From positions 348,347 through 412,346 of the forward strand of contig MU404083.1 in NCBI GenBank assembly GCA_022695795.1: 64,000 nucleotides of DNA. Direction: 5' to 3'. Of the stretch, positions 1-11,969 are shown piece after piece. How positions within the stretch are numbered: the stretch's first letter is position 1; every line of letters starts with the position of its first letter. A program made the translations under genes and the position numbers. The notes beneath the pieces were generated by a model that made no database searches, was not told the DNA's origin, and saw nothing but the letters and a program-made list of their open reading frames with translations. Source of the DNA: Biscogniauxia marginata (taxonomy: Eukaryota > Ascomycota > Sordariomycetes > Xylariales > Xylariaceae).

Positions 1-242
1 AGGACTGCGACGTGTTCGCGCGTCGGCTCGGGCTGAGGATGGAACTTTTTTGGAGGTGGAGATGGAGGTGAGATTGAGGAGTCTGATGCTGTTGCCGGTG
101 GGATGGGAGCTGGGGCTGTCGGCCTAACCCAGACGGGGATGGCGTGTGGGTGTGGGATTGGGATGCCTGGAGCTGGGACGGTGCCTGGGCCTTCCGGGCC
201 TGTCCCAGCGCTGTCACTGGCTGCCGGCCCCAGCTTTCTGGC
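1..242 (-). CDS. Possible partial Pro/Ala-rich coding exon running off the left edge
   Basis: Reading the minus strand from 242 down to 1 gives about 80 codons without a stop. They are rich in Pro, Gly and Ala, with repeated P-x-P runs, and end at the window edge in a Lys/Pro/Glu-containing stretch (KKFHPQPEPTREHVAV). A CTAG that could serve as a 3' splice acceptor lies just upstream (AG at 243-244), and a TTAAC-like branch sequence lies a little further up. Local GC is high compared with the intergenic DNA that follows. There is no recognisable domain and the 5' exon was not identified. It could equally be non-coding GC-rich sequence, so confidence is low. Confidence 0.25.
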
Positions 243-2255
243 CTAGCGCTATTTCCGATCTCCCTGTTAATCTGGCTGTGGCCACCCGTGCTTCCTCTTA
301 TCGTACCAACGTTGGCGGCAGTGTCAAGGTCTTCCCGGTGGGGACGCATGCTGGCAATCACTAATGACCGTAGCTACTTCAGCCGTAGGACTCGGACGTG
401 AGGTCTGGATATCTCGGTTCTGCGCTGCTGCGGCTGGAGTGGATCGAGACTCGAAGGGCAGAGGTTTACCACCTACGTACACTAGTGCTTGGACTTGGAG
501 TCGGGTGCAAGGGGCAGCGGTTGGCGTAGGGTTTGGTCGGGTCTGATGCAAGATAACAATCTCGAAGCCAATCTACTTATTAGTGTGTCCTCGCTTTCAC
601 TCTCACCGTCGCTGTCGCCTGTGGAGTTGGTGGTGGTAAACGTCGGGAATGATGGTTCAGGTTGTCCATTTTTTATGACGAAGGCGTCGGTGACGTCTAT
701 TGAACTTGCACAGAAGAAAAGAGCAGAGAATTCAACCTGTATTAATACCTATGCAGCCTCTCAGCTCTTTTTTCCCTTCCGTGCCGCCATGCATCCAAAT
801 GAGAGTAATACTTATGTACACTACGTCGCAATCGGCAACCTGTACGACTCTGCTACTGTAGGTAATGTAGCTTAAGTACAGGCAGCTTAAGTACCTGAGG
901 TAGGCTGACTGGTAGGCAAGGCAGGCAGGTGAACACAGAATTGTGCAAGTTGGATGTACCCAGGGCGCAGGTATACAAGTGGGGTAAACTACTACTACCA
1001 GGTACTTACGTGATGGAATGCAGATGCGATGGATGGTAAGGTAAATGTGGATAACATCTAACCTAGAAAGACCAGGACCCAGACTCCCTTCAAATTTAAA
1101 CGTGAACTTGGTAGCTGGGCTTTTATAGCCGCGACTTACAACGATGACGATATGTGAAAGTAGGTAGCTTATGTATCTACATGGAGTTCCCGCACACTTG
1201 GAATGACCTTAAATATCCAGCTCCGTCCCTCATGCTTGTAGGTACCTAAGGTAGCGCGCTACGACTAGTATAAATAATATGTAAAGAGCTTTTCTGATTA
1301 ACCTCAATCGTGTCAGACGGGATACATACCTTAGGTACCTAGGTATATATATATATATGTGTGTGTGTGTTTTCGGCCAGCCTACCTATCGAGGCTCCGT
1401 ACGAGGTGGGTTATACTAGACACTAGTAACGCCAGTAATACATATAGTACATATATGGTCAGCATACCGGGGGCGGCTATCTATCTATCTTAGGACTACG
1501 CCAGATGAAGAAGAGGAAAAAGAAACACGCCACCTACTTTATCTTGGTGTCGTCTGAGCTGAAATCTACCTCGTAGGTAGGTAAATACCGTATATGAAAG
1601 GGCATAGGAAAATGGGAAGAAAAAAAGGAAGAAAGAGAGATGAACGATGCACGATTGAGATTGGCGGATTGCCTTGATACCGAATTTCTGGATAAACGAG
1701 CCTCAATGCTCTACTTTAATTGGCTTCCGAGTCGACAAGAGGATCGCAAACCGGAAGACCTTGTCCTATGCCAGCGAACGCCCTTTAAAAATTGTTCCTG
1801 GTGCAATTTGGCCCCCAATTCTTCCCTTCCTCCCATCATTCGCTGTGATAATCGTATATCCACCCCCTCGTAAAACCAGGATGCGAATGATCAAAATGCA
1901 CATGACACGGCGGCAAAACCGCCAATCGGTAGGTAGAATCGAAAACATATGTATGTACCTAAGTTGGAAGTAGAAACAATGAAAGACATAGTTGCACAAT
2001 CGTCATTTAGAAAAAATTACAAATGCCCCCGTCGACCAAGCCCGTGATGGTTAGATCGTAATGTAATTATCGACAGAGGTAAATGCTCCGACAAGTACCT
2101 ATGTATGCTTCTTGAAAACATGTGCTCCTGCGCCGTTACCCCTGCTGCTACCGCCGCTAACCTTATGCCTTGATCCATCTCAGTAGACGCCCAATGTGGA
2201 AAAGACAGGGGGGGGGGGAGAAAGAGAGAGAGAGCAAGAGAGAGAAAAGGAAAGG
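243..2255. other. Intergenic region with simple repeats
   Basis: I see no convincing gene here; the short open frames lack recognisable features and overlap in several frames. The stretch contains several copies of an ACCTAGGT/GGTACC-type palindromic motif (for example 1238-1256 and 1331-1345), a TA then TG dinucleotide tract at about 1346-1371, and a run of G followed by GA repeats at about 2207-2245, immediately downstream of the gene on the minus strand. Confidence 0.6.
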
Positions 2256-5219
2256 CTAGAAAAACTGTTTCTCGTTCGTTCGCTCCCGAAGCTTGTTCCT
2301 GCCCTTATTGAACAACTTCATCCCCGACTTCACCCCTTTATTACCAAACGCTCCCGCTGCGTGGAGCAGCTCTTTACTCTTCGTTCCAACCTGGTTGCCG
2401 GATGCTCCAAAACCGCTCGCTGGCTGGCCAGAAAGCATATGCTGTAGATTCCCAGATGGTGTTCGTCCGAGATTAGATGCCGTTCCGTTGGGATTGCTAG
2501 CATTTAGGTATTGTTGGTAGTATGGCTGTTGAGCTGGTCGTTGCGTTGTTCCGGTCGGCGACTGCTGAGACTGAGATAACAGTCCAGCAGGAGATTCACC
2601 GCTCGCCGTTGCCGCGCCTCCAGGCTCTATTTGACTCTGCATGTGCATGATCCAATTCGAGAGCCCAGTCTCCATTGCAGAAAATTGGTTTCGAGTTTCT
2701 TCGAACGTTTGGATTCTGTGCTCAGTTGAGGCAATGTTGAGAATCTCTCGGAAGGTGAGTATCTTCGACAGTGAGCTTGTTTGAGCCGTAGCATCATGTG
2801 CAATGCCTGATGAAGGGGCCACTGGTGATTCCGATTCCCTAGCTAAGGCAGGATGTTGCTCGGGTGAGCTTGAAGATGCATGTGCTATGAGCACCTCTTT
2901 TTCTTCGGCAAGCGATAGCTGCGATGTCCTGGAACCAGCATCCGCAATATTAGGGCTCCTGTTTGCCACAATTGAAATCGGGGAGGGAGGGTCGATTGGT
3001 ACGCCGCCCACATCGTCCGGGCCTCGGCTGCTGACTTGAGAGACTCGCTGAGAGATAGTTCCATCACCTGCGGGTTGCGCTTGAAGAGCATCAATGGTAG
3101 CTTGCCCGGCATCTGCCTTGGGCGATGATATTTCGTTGGTATCGGCAGCGTGGGAAGCCGGCAGGATGGAAGGTATTGGTGACTTTGATTCAACAATGGG
3201 ACTCAGCGCGACTTGCTCTAATCCCTGCTCCCAGGAAAAGCGCCGTGGTCGGTCTGGGGATTCCGACTTTGGACCTCTTTGTGGACTGAGGGGGGCAATT
3301 TCAGCGACGGGCGGGTGGCCCGTGTTGCTAGCCCCGGCGGATTGATTGGCAGACATCATGTATCCTTTCTTAAGTTCGTCGCCCGTCTCCTGAAGCGACT
3401 TCTCTTCGGCAGCTAGTAGGTAATCATCGTATACGTCAGATAAGTACGTACTCTCCCGAGACAGGTCGCCGGGGATCGGCTCTTTGCCATTCGCAGATTC
3501 GTTCAGCACGGCATGGGCGTCCAAGGCAGATGACCCCAGCGACTTGATGATTTCTTCCCGCAGCTTGTCGCTCTCTTTCTGCGGCGACCCTGTTCCGACA
3601 GTACTGAAAGTCTGCTTCCGTTCATTTGACGAAGATCCGGCAGCGACACTGGAACGGTGCGGGTTTAATGGCGCGGTTGGAGTGAATTCGGACGAGCTCG
3701 TCGTGGTTGGTTGGTTGGCGGGGGAGTAGTGAATAGGAGCGGTTAGCCTGGTGTTGTTCGAGGGATTGTCGGTTTTCAGAGGAGGTAGAGATCGGGGGGT
3801 TGGGTGGTGGCCCGGACCGGCTGCAATGACTTCAGAAGCCACAGCATCATCGTGTTGCCCTGTGGGGCGGTCAAAGTTATTTTGGATTCTGGCCATGGCT
3901 AAACTTTGATCTGACGATGACGATGGGAGCTGTTTGACTTGGGTGGTCGGTTCGATGTCGGCCGGTTCAGGTTCGTTTGTTTTCGTGGGTGACACGTCGC
4001 TTTCGGTTCCTACAGCAGCCAGGGACGTCGCACCAATACCTTGTACAGGTGTCATTTGTCCAGATGCCGCGCTTGTACTCGCAGTTTCTGATACCCAACC
4101 GCCCGGAATCTGAGGTCTGGCCGTTGGTTGCCGAGGGGCCGCTGCAGGTTTGCTCGGCTTGTCATTGGCCGGAGGCATTATGATGTCAGGGTTTGGTTGC
4201 AGCTTTGGTCCTTCTATTGTGCTCGACGGCTGAATTCTCTCCTCTGGCTGAGCATCTGCTGCCCCTGCGCCGCCCGTCTCGAGTGGTTCGTGGTCCGCTA
4301 TCGATGCGAGACCTGGCGAAGCCTGAGTGCTATATCCTGGCGAGATGGAGAAGAAGTCGTCACCAAACCCCGACAATCGTGCCAAATCCGGGAGCTGAGG
4401 ACTGACAGAAAGGCGGCCGTCGTTCACAGTGCCGGATCTTTTTTCTGGGTCGGCCTCCAGGGCTGTCGGTATGTGCCGGGACTCGGTTGGTCGAAGTTGC
4501 TGAGCATCATCTAGACGGACCGTAGGTTGTGTGCCTTTGCCCCCTCCAACATTATTGTCAAAACTCGGCCGCCCCCCAGACCCAATATACGTTCGCCCTT
4601 CTTTCTCAGCATCCATTCGGCGGTAAATATCTGCTGGTCTAGCAAAAGGCAAAGAATTTGCCGGGGTGCCATCAGGTTGGCGGGGTGGTGCGGATCTTTG
4701 CTCTACGCTGGGGAGAGCATTTGAACTAGAACTTGGGGGAGATACTAACCTCCGCGCGACAGCGTTACCGGTATCGAGCGAACCTTGTTGGCCCATGCTG
4801 CTCTGGCGGGGAGGGAAACGAGACGCTAGCAGCCCCGAACTCTGAGGCTCAGGCGATGAAATGCTTTGCGATGCTGGTGATACCACCGGTTGATACTCTG
4901 GACGTCCTGGATATGCGCCAGCTGGCTTTGACGCCTGATCTTGGCTAAATCGCGGGTCTGCTGCCGAGGTAATCGGTTGCGTCTGTACATGGAGAGACGG
5001 GGGGCCGTTGCGGCTTTGAAAGCTGGAAGATGCAGCCGTGTTCGGTACAGCGACGGGAGCAGCAACGGGAGCAGTAACAGCAGGCTGGGAAAAGGCACGC
5101 GATATCTGACCTAGCTGGCCCCGGCCTGTCGTTCTTGGTGGTGGTGGCTCTTCGGGCTCGTCATACTGGTCGTCGTCGTCGAATTCGTTGCCCCAGTCGT
5201 CACCATCGTAACTTTGCAT
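2256..5219 (-). CDS. Large disordered Ser/Pro-rich fungal protein of unknown function (987 aa)
   Basis: This is a single uninterrupted 987-codon frame. The N terminus is strongly acidic (GDDWGNEFDDDDQYDEPEE), followed by a poly-Pro patch. The middle 800 or so residues are low-complexity Ser/Pro/Thr/Gln/Ala sequence with no visible fold. Two short ordered-looking elements are a hydrophobic/acidic patch (LSGFGDDFFSISPGY, about residue 282) and a stretch near residues 815-850 that could form a helix (LSKILTFREILNIAS). The C terminus is basic (KSGMKLFNKGRNKLRER). The architecture suits a scaffold or adaptor with short linear motifs, possibly at membranes or the cytoskeleton, but that is inference. 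I do not recognise the family. No intron is needed. The ATG at 5219 is the first codon of the acidic N terminus. Confidence 0.8.
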   Translation of the reverse strand: MQSYDGDDWGNEFDDDDQYDEPEEPPPPRTTGRGQLGQISRAFSQPAVTAPVAAPVAVPNTAASSSFQSRNGPPSLHVQTQPITSAADPRFSQDQASKPAGAYPGRPEYQPVVSPASQSISSPEPQSSGLLASRFPPRQSSMGQQGSLDTGNAVARRLVSPPSSSSNALPSVEQRSAPPRQPDGTPANSLPFARPADIYRRMDAEKEGRTYIGSGGRPSFDNNVGGGKGTQPTVRLDDAQQLRPTESRHIPTALEADPEKRSGTVNDGRLSVSPQLPDLARLSGFGDDFFSISPGYSTQASPGLASIADHEPLETGGAGAADAQPEERIQPSSTIEGPKLQPNPDIIMPPANDKPSKPAAAPRQPTARPQIPGGWVSETASTSAASGQMTPVQGIGATSLAAVGTESDVSPTKTNEPEPADIEPTTQVKQLPSSSSDQSLAMARIQNNFDRPTGQHDDAVASEVIAAGPGHHPTPRSLPPLKTDNPSNNTRLTAPIHYSPANQPTTTSSSEFTPTAPLNPHRSSVAAGSSSNERKQTFSTVGTGSPQKESDKLREEIIKSLGSSALDAHAVLNESANGKEPIPGDLSRESTYLSDVYDDYLLAAEEKSLQETGDELKKGYMMSANQSAGASNTGHPPVAEIAPLSPQRGPKSESPDRPRRFSWEQGLEQVALSPIVESKSPIPSILPASHAADTNEISSPKADAGQATIDALQAQPAGDGTISQRVSQVSSRGPDDVGGVPIDPPSPISIVANRSPNIADAGSRTSQLSLAEEKEVLIAHASSSSPEQHPALARESESPVAPSSGIAHDATAQTSSLSKILTFREILNIASTEHRIQTFEETRNQFSAMETGLSNWIMHMQSQIEPGGAATASGESPAGLLSQSQQSPTGTTQRPAQQPYYQQYLNASNPNGTASNLGRTPSGNLQHMLSGQPASGFGASGNQVGTKSKELLHAAGAFGNKGVKSGMKLFNKGRNKLRERTNEKQFF

Positions 5220-7822
5220 CTTTGCCTCAACCCATTTCCTTGTCTTGGTCCTGTTTACATTTGCCTTGTATGAGGTTGCGCTCGGCGTGGCTGTAGGTCT
5301 ACGTGCAGTGAAGACTACTGGTTAGTGCTAAGGTTTATAGATAGCGACATAGGCCTGGATATGGCAAGCTCACATCGGGTTCGTGCCCCGACGAACGTTG
5401 TTGTAGGTCCCCGAGTCCATCGCAGCAGATGCAAATGATACGTAAGCTCGACTATAACATGCCCCGGGGGTATGGACGTATTAGTGCGTCGGGGGCAGTT
5501 GGCTTCAACGGGAAGCACTTATAAACCGTCTAGTTCAATCGATGGAAAACTTGATCTGCTGACTGCTCTGGCGCGGTTATCGTATCGAGGGAGGCAAGGC
5601 GGCTAATCACGAAGAGGCAAGAGGAAAAATACGAATGCCGACGATTGGCTGTGGATCGCAAGGACGAAGGGTCATTTGCTTCACGGACGGAATAGTGGAC
5701 AGAATATTGCAAGATTGCAAGGGTATCTAGAAGAGAAAGGAGGAAGAAAAGTCGTAGTATAATAGTTATCGCGATATGATGTACAAAGAACAGGCCGAGT
5801 TCTTCGGCGACGGCATCAGCGCCCGGAAAAGAGTGTGTTTGGAGGATGTAATGGAAGGTGAATGGATAAATGCAAAGTGGCAAATGGAGGGAGGTTGAGA
5901 AATTTCGATTGAACATGGATACTGGACCTACACTGCATCAATGTAGGTACATACAAGTACCTAAGGTACCTGGAATGGAATGGGACATGGTAGATTGATG
6001 AATGACGATAACTCCACCTGCTACGAATGACGAGTTCCTGGCTACCAATTGACCTTAGCACCGCGTGTTAGCGCATGTCAGCACGAGCTATCAGTCAAGC
6101 ACTGCCGCCCAATGCCGAAACACCTACCCTACACTTAGGTAGGTATGTACCTAATGTAGTACATATCGCGAGATTATATAGGATAATATAAGGTAGGTAC
6201 ATACATTATATGTAGGTACCTACCTAGGTATCTACCTTCATGTTGTACGATATCGTACATATTATGTAACACCTCGACTTATAATACCTTCGAGGTATAT
6301 GTGGGCTGTTTGTTCCATTTTCGAAGTTTAAATTCAACATTGCATGTAAGACAGTTAGGTCGTTATTCTCATCTAGAATGTAAATTCTATAAATATCCGC
6401 TGTGAATCAATTCAAGGCGAACAGCCTAACTTTTAGTTATTTCAGTTAGAAACTATGATCTACAATCCGAATAAATATATGTGTATTAAGTATGTTTGGT
6501 ATTCCTTATTAAAACAGCTTTCGCGGGGTTGTTTAACAAAAGGAATTATCTCTATCAGCATGGACCAAGCAGCAGATGATTCGATGTACGCGTACATGAC
6601 ATACGAAGCAACATGGGTTGCCAGCTGCTATTTGGTTATATTTATATGTACCTATCTATGTGTTTGCCAAATTTAGTATACAGTCACTAACAGTACGAGC
6701 TTCCTGCAGTCATCTTGGGACTGTACACTATAGACGCCAAGGCAAAACACGAAAGATATAACAGGTATATATACACTATACGCGTGTATACACTACTATT
6801 TGTGTAGTACTATGTCAAAGTTATTCGTGGGTTGAACAGCAACATCGTCCAATGTGGATATTGGCGAAATATATAAGGCCCTTGCCATCCATGGCTGATC
6901 AAACTTCGGGGTCCGGGAGCTAAGAGGATTAACATTGAACCAACAAAACACCCACTTACATCATATCATCATCGTTCGGCAACTCTCTACCTAGGCACAT
7001 AAGGTATATCGCACGTCGTGTCGTGTGAAGGGAAGAAGGTTATGCTGGTAGGCCAAGTATACAAAACCGGAACTTTCGCCGCAGACACATTACATGTAGG
7101 TCGATAAGATGCGAAGCTAGAGTAGAAATTGGAACTTGGAGAAAAAAAAAGAAAAAAAAGAAACCGGAAGATAAAAACGATCGACTAGGTAGCATTGCGT
7201 GTCCCTAGCAAGACCCCTGAACAATCGACGGGCTGAGGACGTACGCACCGCCACGACGCCACCCCGCGTACGGAATAGCGGCCTTTGTTGTGACGCTAGT
7301 GATGCTAGCCCCACAAGAGAGCTTCCAAGGTTGGAACAAACACCCTGGCCTCAGGCCGAACTCTCCATCCTCTTGTCTCTCTCTCTCGTCAATTTCCGCT
7401 ATCCATCCTGCAATCATCCACGCGTTTTGATAAGGCGCTCATTCCACCCACCAAGACACGACGACTGTATACGGCACACGACGGCGACGAATAGATTGAT
7501 CGGTTACCTATGCGCTACGTCGTCACGATTTATTTCGACACCAAACCCCATTTCTTCTTCCTAGTTTTCCTGATCGCGGCTACGCAAGTCATTTCCCGTC
7601 GTGAAGCCAGCAATTTCCGACCACCTACACAACGTATTCCTTTTGTTCGCGGCGCACCGATCGGCTCCTATTGGTGATAGGATACCTCTTGCCTAATAGA
7701 CAGCCCCTTCTTTCTACTTGCGCTGGTCGCCAATACACTAGATATCTTTAATTCACATCTCGAACCGTCCGCGAACCGTCCGCAAACCGTCCGCGCGTTC
7801 GTTCTTCCACCACAGTCCCAAG
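5220..7822. other. Divergent intergenic region between the disordered protein and SED5
   Basis: It separates two divergently transcribed genes and must hold both promoters and 5' UTRs. It is rich in TAGGTACCTA-type motifs, with the densest group at about 6125-6240. The 500 bp before the SED5 start are pyrimidine-rich, with repeated GAACCGTCCGC-like units just upstream of the ATG (about 7760-7798), typical of a fungal 5' leader. No further gene is supported. Confidence 0.55.
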
Positions 7823-8843
7823 ATGGCCGTCGCCTCGATACAAGACCGAACCGCCGAGTTCAAATCCGTCTTGACACAGGTACAGAAACGCCAGGCCTCG
7901 TCAAAAATCGGCGCACAGAGACGATCACTTCTCAGCGATTCTCAAAAGGCGGCTGCCGATGGCGATGTTCCGCACCGACGTTCCGAGTTTGCCAGGAGGG
8001 CCGCCGAGATAGGGAGAGGCATCGCTGGCACCATGGGTAAATTAGAGAAGCTGGCGCAATTGGCAAAGCGAAAAACGCTGTTCGACGACCGGCCCGTCGA
8101 GATCAACGAACTCACTTTCATAATTAAGCAAGACCTGTCGTCCTTGAACCAACAGATTTCCGGTCTGCAGACCTTATCGCGACAACAGCATCCTAAGGCC
8201 GATCAGGAAGGCGAGCACAACAAGAACGTAGTGTTGATGTTGCAAGGGAAGCTCAGCGACGTAGGAGCAAACTTCAAGGACGTATTAGAAGTCAGGACCA
8301 AGAACATCCAGGCTTCAAGGTCAAGAACAGAAAATTTTATATCCTCTGTCTCGCAACACGTGCAGCCATCAATACAGCAGTCAGCTTCGCCTCTGTATGG
8401 AACACCCTCTAGGGGTACGCCATCACCTGGAGCCGATCTGCTATCTTTGAATCCGGTTGGCGACCAGCAAGTGTTGATGATGGAGGAGGCGCAACCACAT
8501 AACTCTTATATCCAGCAGAGAGGAGAAGCAATCGAGGCGATAGAGAGGACGATCGGCGAGCTCGGCTCGATTTTTGGCCAACTGGCGCAAATGGTATCGG
8601 AACAGAGCGAGATGATTCAACGGATTGATGCCAACACGGAGGACGTCGTGGACAACGTGCAGGGAGCGCAACGCGAATTGCTCAAGTACTGGTCGAGAGT
8701 ATCCAGCAACCGATGGTTAATAGCCAAGATGTTTGGTGTACTAATGATTTTCTTCTTGTAAGTCTAACCACGGCCTCCCATATCTCTATACTCTAGACAC
8801 GACTAACACCGTAAACAGGCTTTGGGTCCTCATCGCAGGCTAG
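7823..8843 (+). CDS. SED5: Sed5/syntaxin-5 family Qa-SNARE of the Golgi
   Basis: This is the Golgi t-SNARE that receives ER-derived and intra-Golgi vesicles. It starts with the N-peptide DRTAEF (residues 8-13), the known docking site for the Sec1/Munc18 protein Sly1. A helical Habc-type region follows, then a SNARE motif at about residues 225-285 with the zero-layer Gln in GSIFGQLAQMV, then a C-terminal transmembrane anchor. Exon 1 is 7823-8757. A 61-bp intron (8758-8818; GTAAGT donor, CTAAC at 8803-8807, CAG acceptor) precedes a 25-nt last exon (8819-8843) that completes the anchor (FFLLWVLIAG). Without splicing, the frame hits the TAA inside the donor and the anchor is lost. The product is 319 aa, close to the usual length for the family. 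Identification is firm. Confidence 0.95.
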
Positions 8844-10530
8844 AGAACACAAGTCCTTTTGTGATTTTTCCTTTCGATTTGTTGCTGTATTTTTACCCTG
8901 TATTATACTTACCTTACCCACTTGCAGGATGTCAAGTTGGGCTACATATAGTAGACTTTTATAATGGACTCACATGGCCGAGCCTTTCAATGCATCATCA
9001 CAACATTTTAGAAACGCCACCCCGCATCATATTCTTCTCACTTGCCTACGTATATAAATGCGCTACGCATGCAAGTGATATTCGGTTCCAAGGCCCTTAT
9101 ACAAATCCATCCATCCTACTTAACTTTTATTTCAGGTCATATGTGGCGCCCTTAGTCTGTATATCTAAGACTTGAGATATGCAGGACTTCAACGTGAAGT
9201 TCCTAGAGCCGGCATGTACACACTTAAAGCCAACTTCAGTACCGGGTAAACTTTCCATGACGCCAAGAAACCCCGTATCCAGCGTCTGGTTTCGAAACAT
9301 TGTTCTCGGTGTTAGATCATACCGAGCAGAGGGTTGTTCTCTAACGACTTCTCAACTCGGGGGCCCCACCCCCCACTCAGTACGAGAAAACCGCTGCTTG
9401 AATAAAATTTCCCACAAACTGTAGGTCATCGATCGTATGGCAATTTTCCCTTGGGAGAAGGGGAAAGGAATTTTCCTTTGTTTTTTTTTTTTTTTGTTTT
9501 TTTTCCCGTGCCCCTCCAGCTGTGGATGTGATCAGATATGATGACACTAGACGTGTCCCTTCTCGCCGATTTTAAACAGCTACAGTAGGACGAGCTCCGC
9601 TTTGGAGCACGTTAGCTTGCTTTTGGTATAGATAGATCTGAAGGCATGGCGGGGATGAGTAGATATGATGTAAGTAGATACATACTTAGGTATACACAAT
9701 AAGACATGTATGTAAGTTTCAGATCCGAGTCACGAAGCTAGCTAGAGGTAACTATCTTTCTGCATCTTTGTTCCCTCCCCATCACTAACATCCTACAGAG
9801 ACCGAGTTCCCGACGTTTTAATTCGGTTTGAGGTAAATCGCAGATGTCAGTATCCGTGGACATATTGACTCTCGGTACGGTCATTATTTATCCAAGCGAG
9901 AGTTGATTGGTTCCTAACGTTCATGTGTGTTTAACACGTAACGTGAAACGTGGTGTGTATACGTATGTATAAGAAGTCTTATCATATGCATATTATATCT
10001 AGTGATACTTATACATACACACTGATATGAATCATCCCGGCCTAGAAGGTACCGATCACTATACTAATCATATAATCAAGGTATTAGACCGTTGTGTTTA
10101 CTCCATATATCCACCTACATTCTCCCCGATATCACTCATCAACTAACCTACCTAACCTAAACGTTGGCCCACAAGGGAAGGGCCAAGTAAAGTTAGATCA
10201 TCATTGAAATGAGTAAGGTTCTCTTCGAGATGCTTAGAATAGTCACGTTAGAGACGGAGCGGAGCACCGTCTACATACAGTAGCTACATACCTTGAATAG
10301 CGACTATTGCAGTTCTCTTTCGTGCAGAAGCTCGCCCTGCATTTTGCCGGCTGCACATAAATACCGTTGCATCTGCCCGCCCGCGATCGTTTCCGGTCCT
10401 GGAGGAATGGTATCCCGTTGTAAAAATTGTAAACTATATATACTCTTATATGGCAGTCCCTCTCTCTAGCCTATCCTAGAAACTATTTGTACGCTATAGC
10501 CGACTCTTTATCGCATTAAATACTTCAAAA
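8844..10530. other. Intergenic region without a supported gene
   Basis: This is the SED5 3' region and the promoter of the aldo-keto reductase. It includes a T-rich tract at about 9480-9504 and scattered TAGGTA motifs. Small open frames show no family resemblance. A TATA-like ATATATACTCTTATATGG lies about 90-100 bp before the next start codon. Confidence 0.5.
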
Positions 10531-11969
10531 ATGGCGCCCAAGACCTTCAAGCTCAACACTGGACAGGAAATTCCCGCCGTCGGCTTCGGTACGTTAAACA
10601 TCGAGCGTTGAGTGACTTGAACATACATTCACAGCCAGTTTCCAGTCGCCCCCGTCCCGCCCCTCACTGACAAAACTCTCCCCCCTAATTTTCGTATACC
10701 CCGCAATATTCTCACCTTCACTTTCGCCGCCATCCCCCCCCCCTTCCTTTTTCTCTGCCTTCCCCTATACATAAATACACGCTTGTATATATCGCAGACT
10801 ATATTACCACTAACTGCACAATGCAATTAACGGCGTCGCTTTTGCGACAGTCTATTTTATACAAAGCAATGAAGTGCCCTCAAGCTGACATGCCTTGCGC
10901 TTGCCAACAGGGACCTGGCAAGCGGCCCCCGGAGAGGTCGCGGCGGCGGTGACGAACGCGCTCAAGCACGGGTACCGGCTCGTAGACGCGGCGTACTGCT
11001 ACGGCAACGAGGACGAGGTCGGGCAGGGGCTCAAGGCGGCGTTCGACGCGGGGTACTGCAAGCGCGAGGACGTGTTCGTCATGACGAAGCTGTGGAACAC
11101 GTACTCGTCGCGCGTCGAGCTGGGCCTGTCCAAGTCGCTCGCCGCGCTCGGGCTCGACTACCTCGACCTGTTCCTCGTGCACTGGCCCGTGGGCATGAAC
11201 CCGAACGGCAACGACGACCGCTTCCCCAAGCTGCCCGACGGCTCGCGCGACATCCTCTGGGACCACGATCACGCCGCCACCTGGCGCGATATGGAGGCCC
11301 TGCTGGCGGACGGCTCGGGCCGCGTCAGGGGCATCGGCGTTTGCAATTATAGCGTGCCGTACCTCGAGCAGCTACTTAAGCACGCCAAGGTCCCGCCCGC
11401 TATCAACCAGATCGAGAACTCCCCCGCGCTGCCTCAACAGGAGGTCGTCGACCTGTGCAGGCAGAAGGGCATCCACATTGTGGCGTATAGTCCGCTCGGT
11501 AGCACGGGCGGTCCGCTATTGAAGAGCGAGGCGGTGGCCAAGGTCGCGGAGCGGAAGGGCGTCAGCCCGAGTACGGTGCTCCTAAGCTATCACGGTATGT
11601 TCCCTTGTGTATTTCCATCGTTGTCTTGTGGCTAGTCATTGGATTATCATTTCATGGCGGCGGGTTTGATTCCCGTCTGTCTGTCTTTCTTTCTGCCTGT
11701 CTTGGATCATACCTGGCTAACATGCACGTTCCTGTATAGTCGCGAGGGGCTCGACCGTGCTGGCCAAGTCGGTCACGGAATCGCGCATCAAAGCAAACCT
11801 GGAGATCGTTGACCTCGACGCCGAGGACCTGAAGATCCTCAACGACTACTCGGCGGCTCTCGCTAAAGAAGGCAAGTTCCAGCGATTCGTCTACCCGCCC
11901 TTCCTTATCAACTTCGGCTTCCCAGATCAGCTCAGCGGTAGGAGTCTGCCGAACGGTTATCAGCCGTGA
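10531..11969 (+). CDS. Aldo-keto reductase (NADPH-dependent, AKR superfamily)
   Basis: Cytosolic carbonyl reductase of the GCY1/xylose-reductase-like group. Three exons are inferred: 10531-10588, 10911-11594 and 11740-11969, giving 323 aa. Introns are 322 bp and 145 bp with GT/AG ends, and the phases fit exactly. All four catalytic residues are present: Asp45 and Tyr50 in DAAYCYGNE, Lys79 in MTKLW and His110 in LVHWP. The family signatures VGFGTWQ, INQIE and IVAYSPLGS are present, and the C-terminal loop ends FGFPDQ, a common fungal ending. The substrate cannot be read from the sequence; glyceraldehyde, glycerol or pentose are options. Exon 2 is very GC-rich (near-complete G/C at third positions), unlike the STAND gene 900 bp away. 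Confidence 0.92.

Noticed and set aside
11660..11690. tRNA-like T-arm (CGGGTTTGATTCCCG) in the second intron of the aldo-keto reductase
   Set aside because: No acceptor stem, D-arm or anticodon arm can be built around it within the 145-bp intron.
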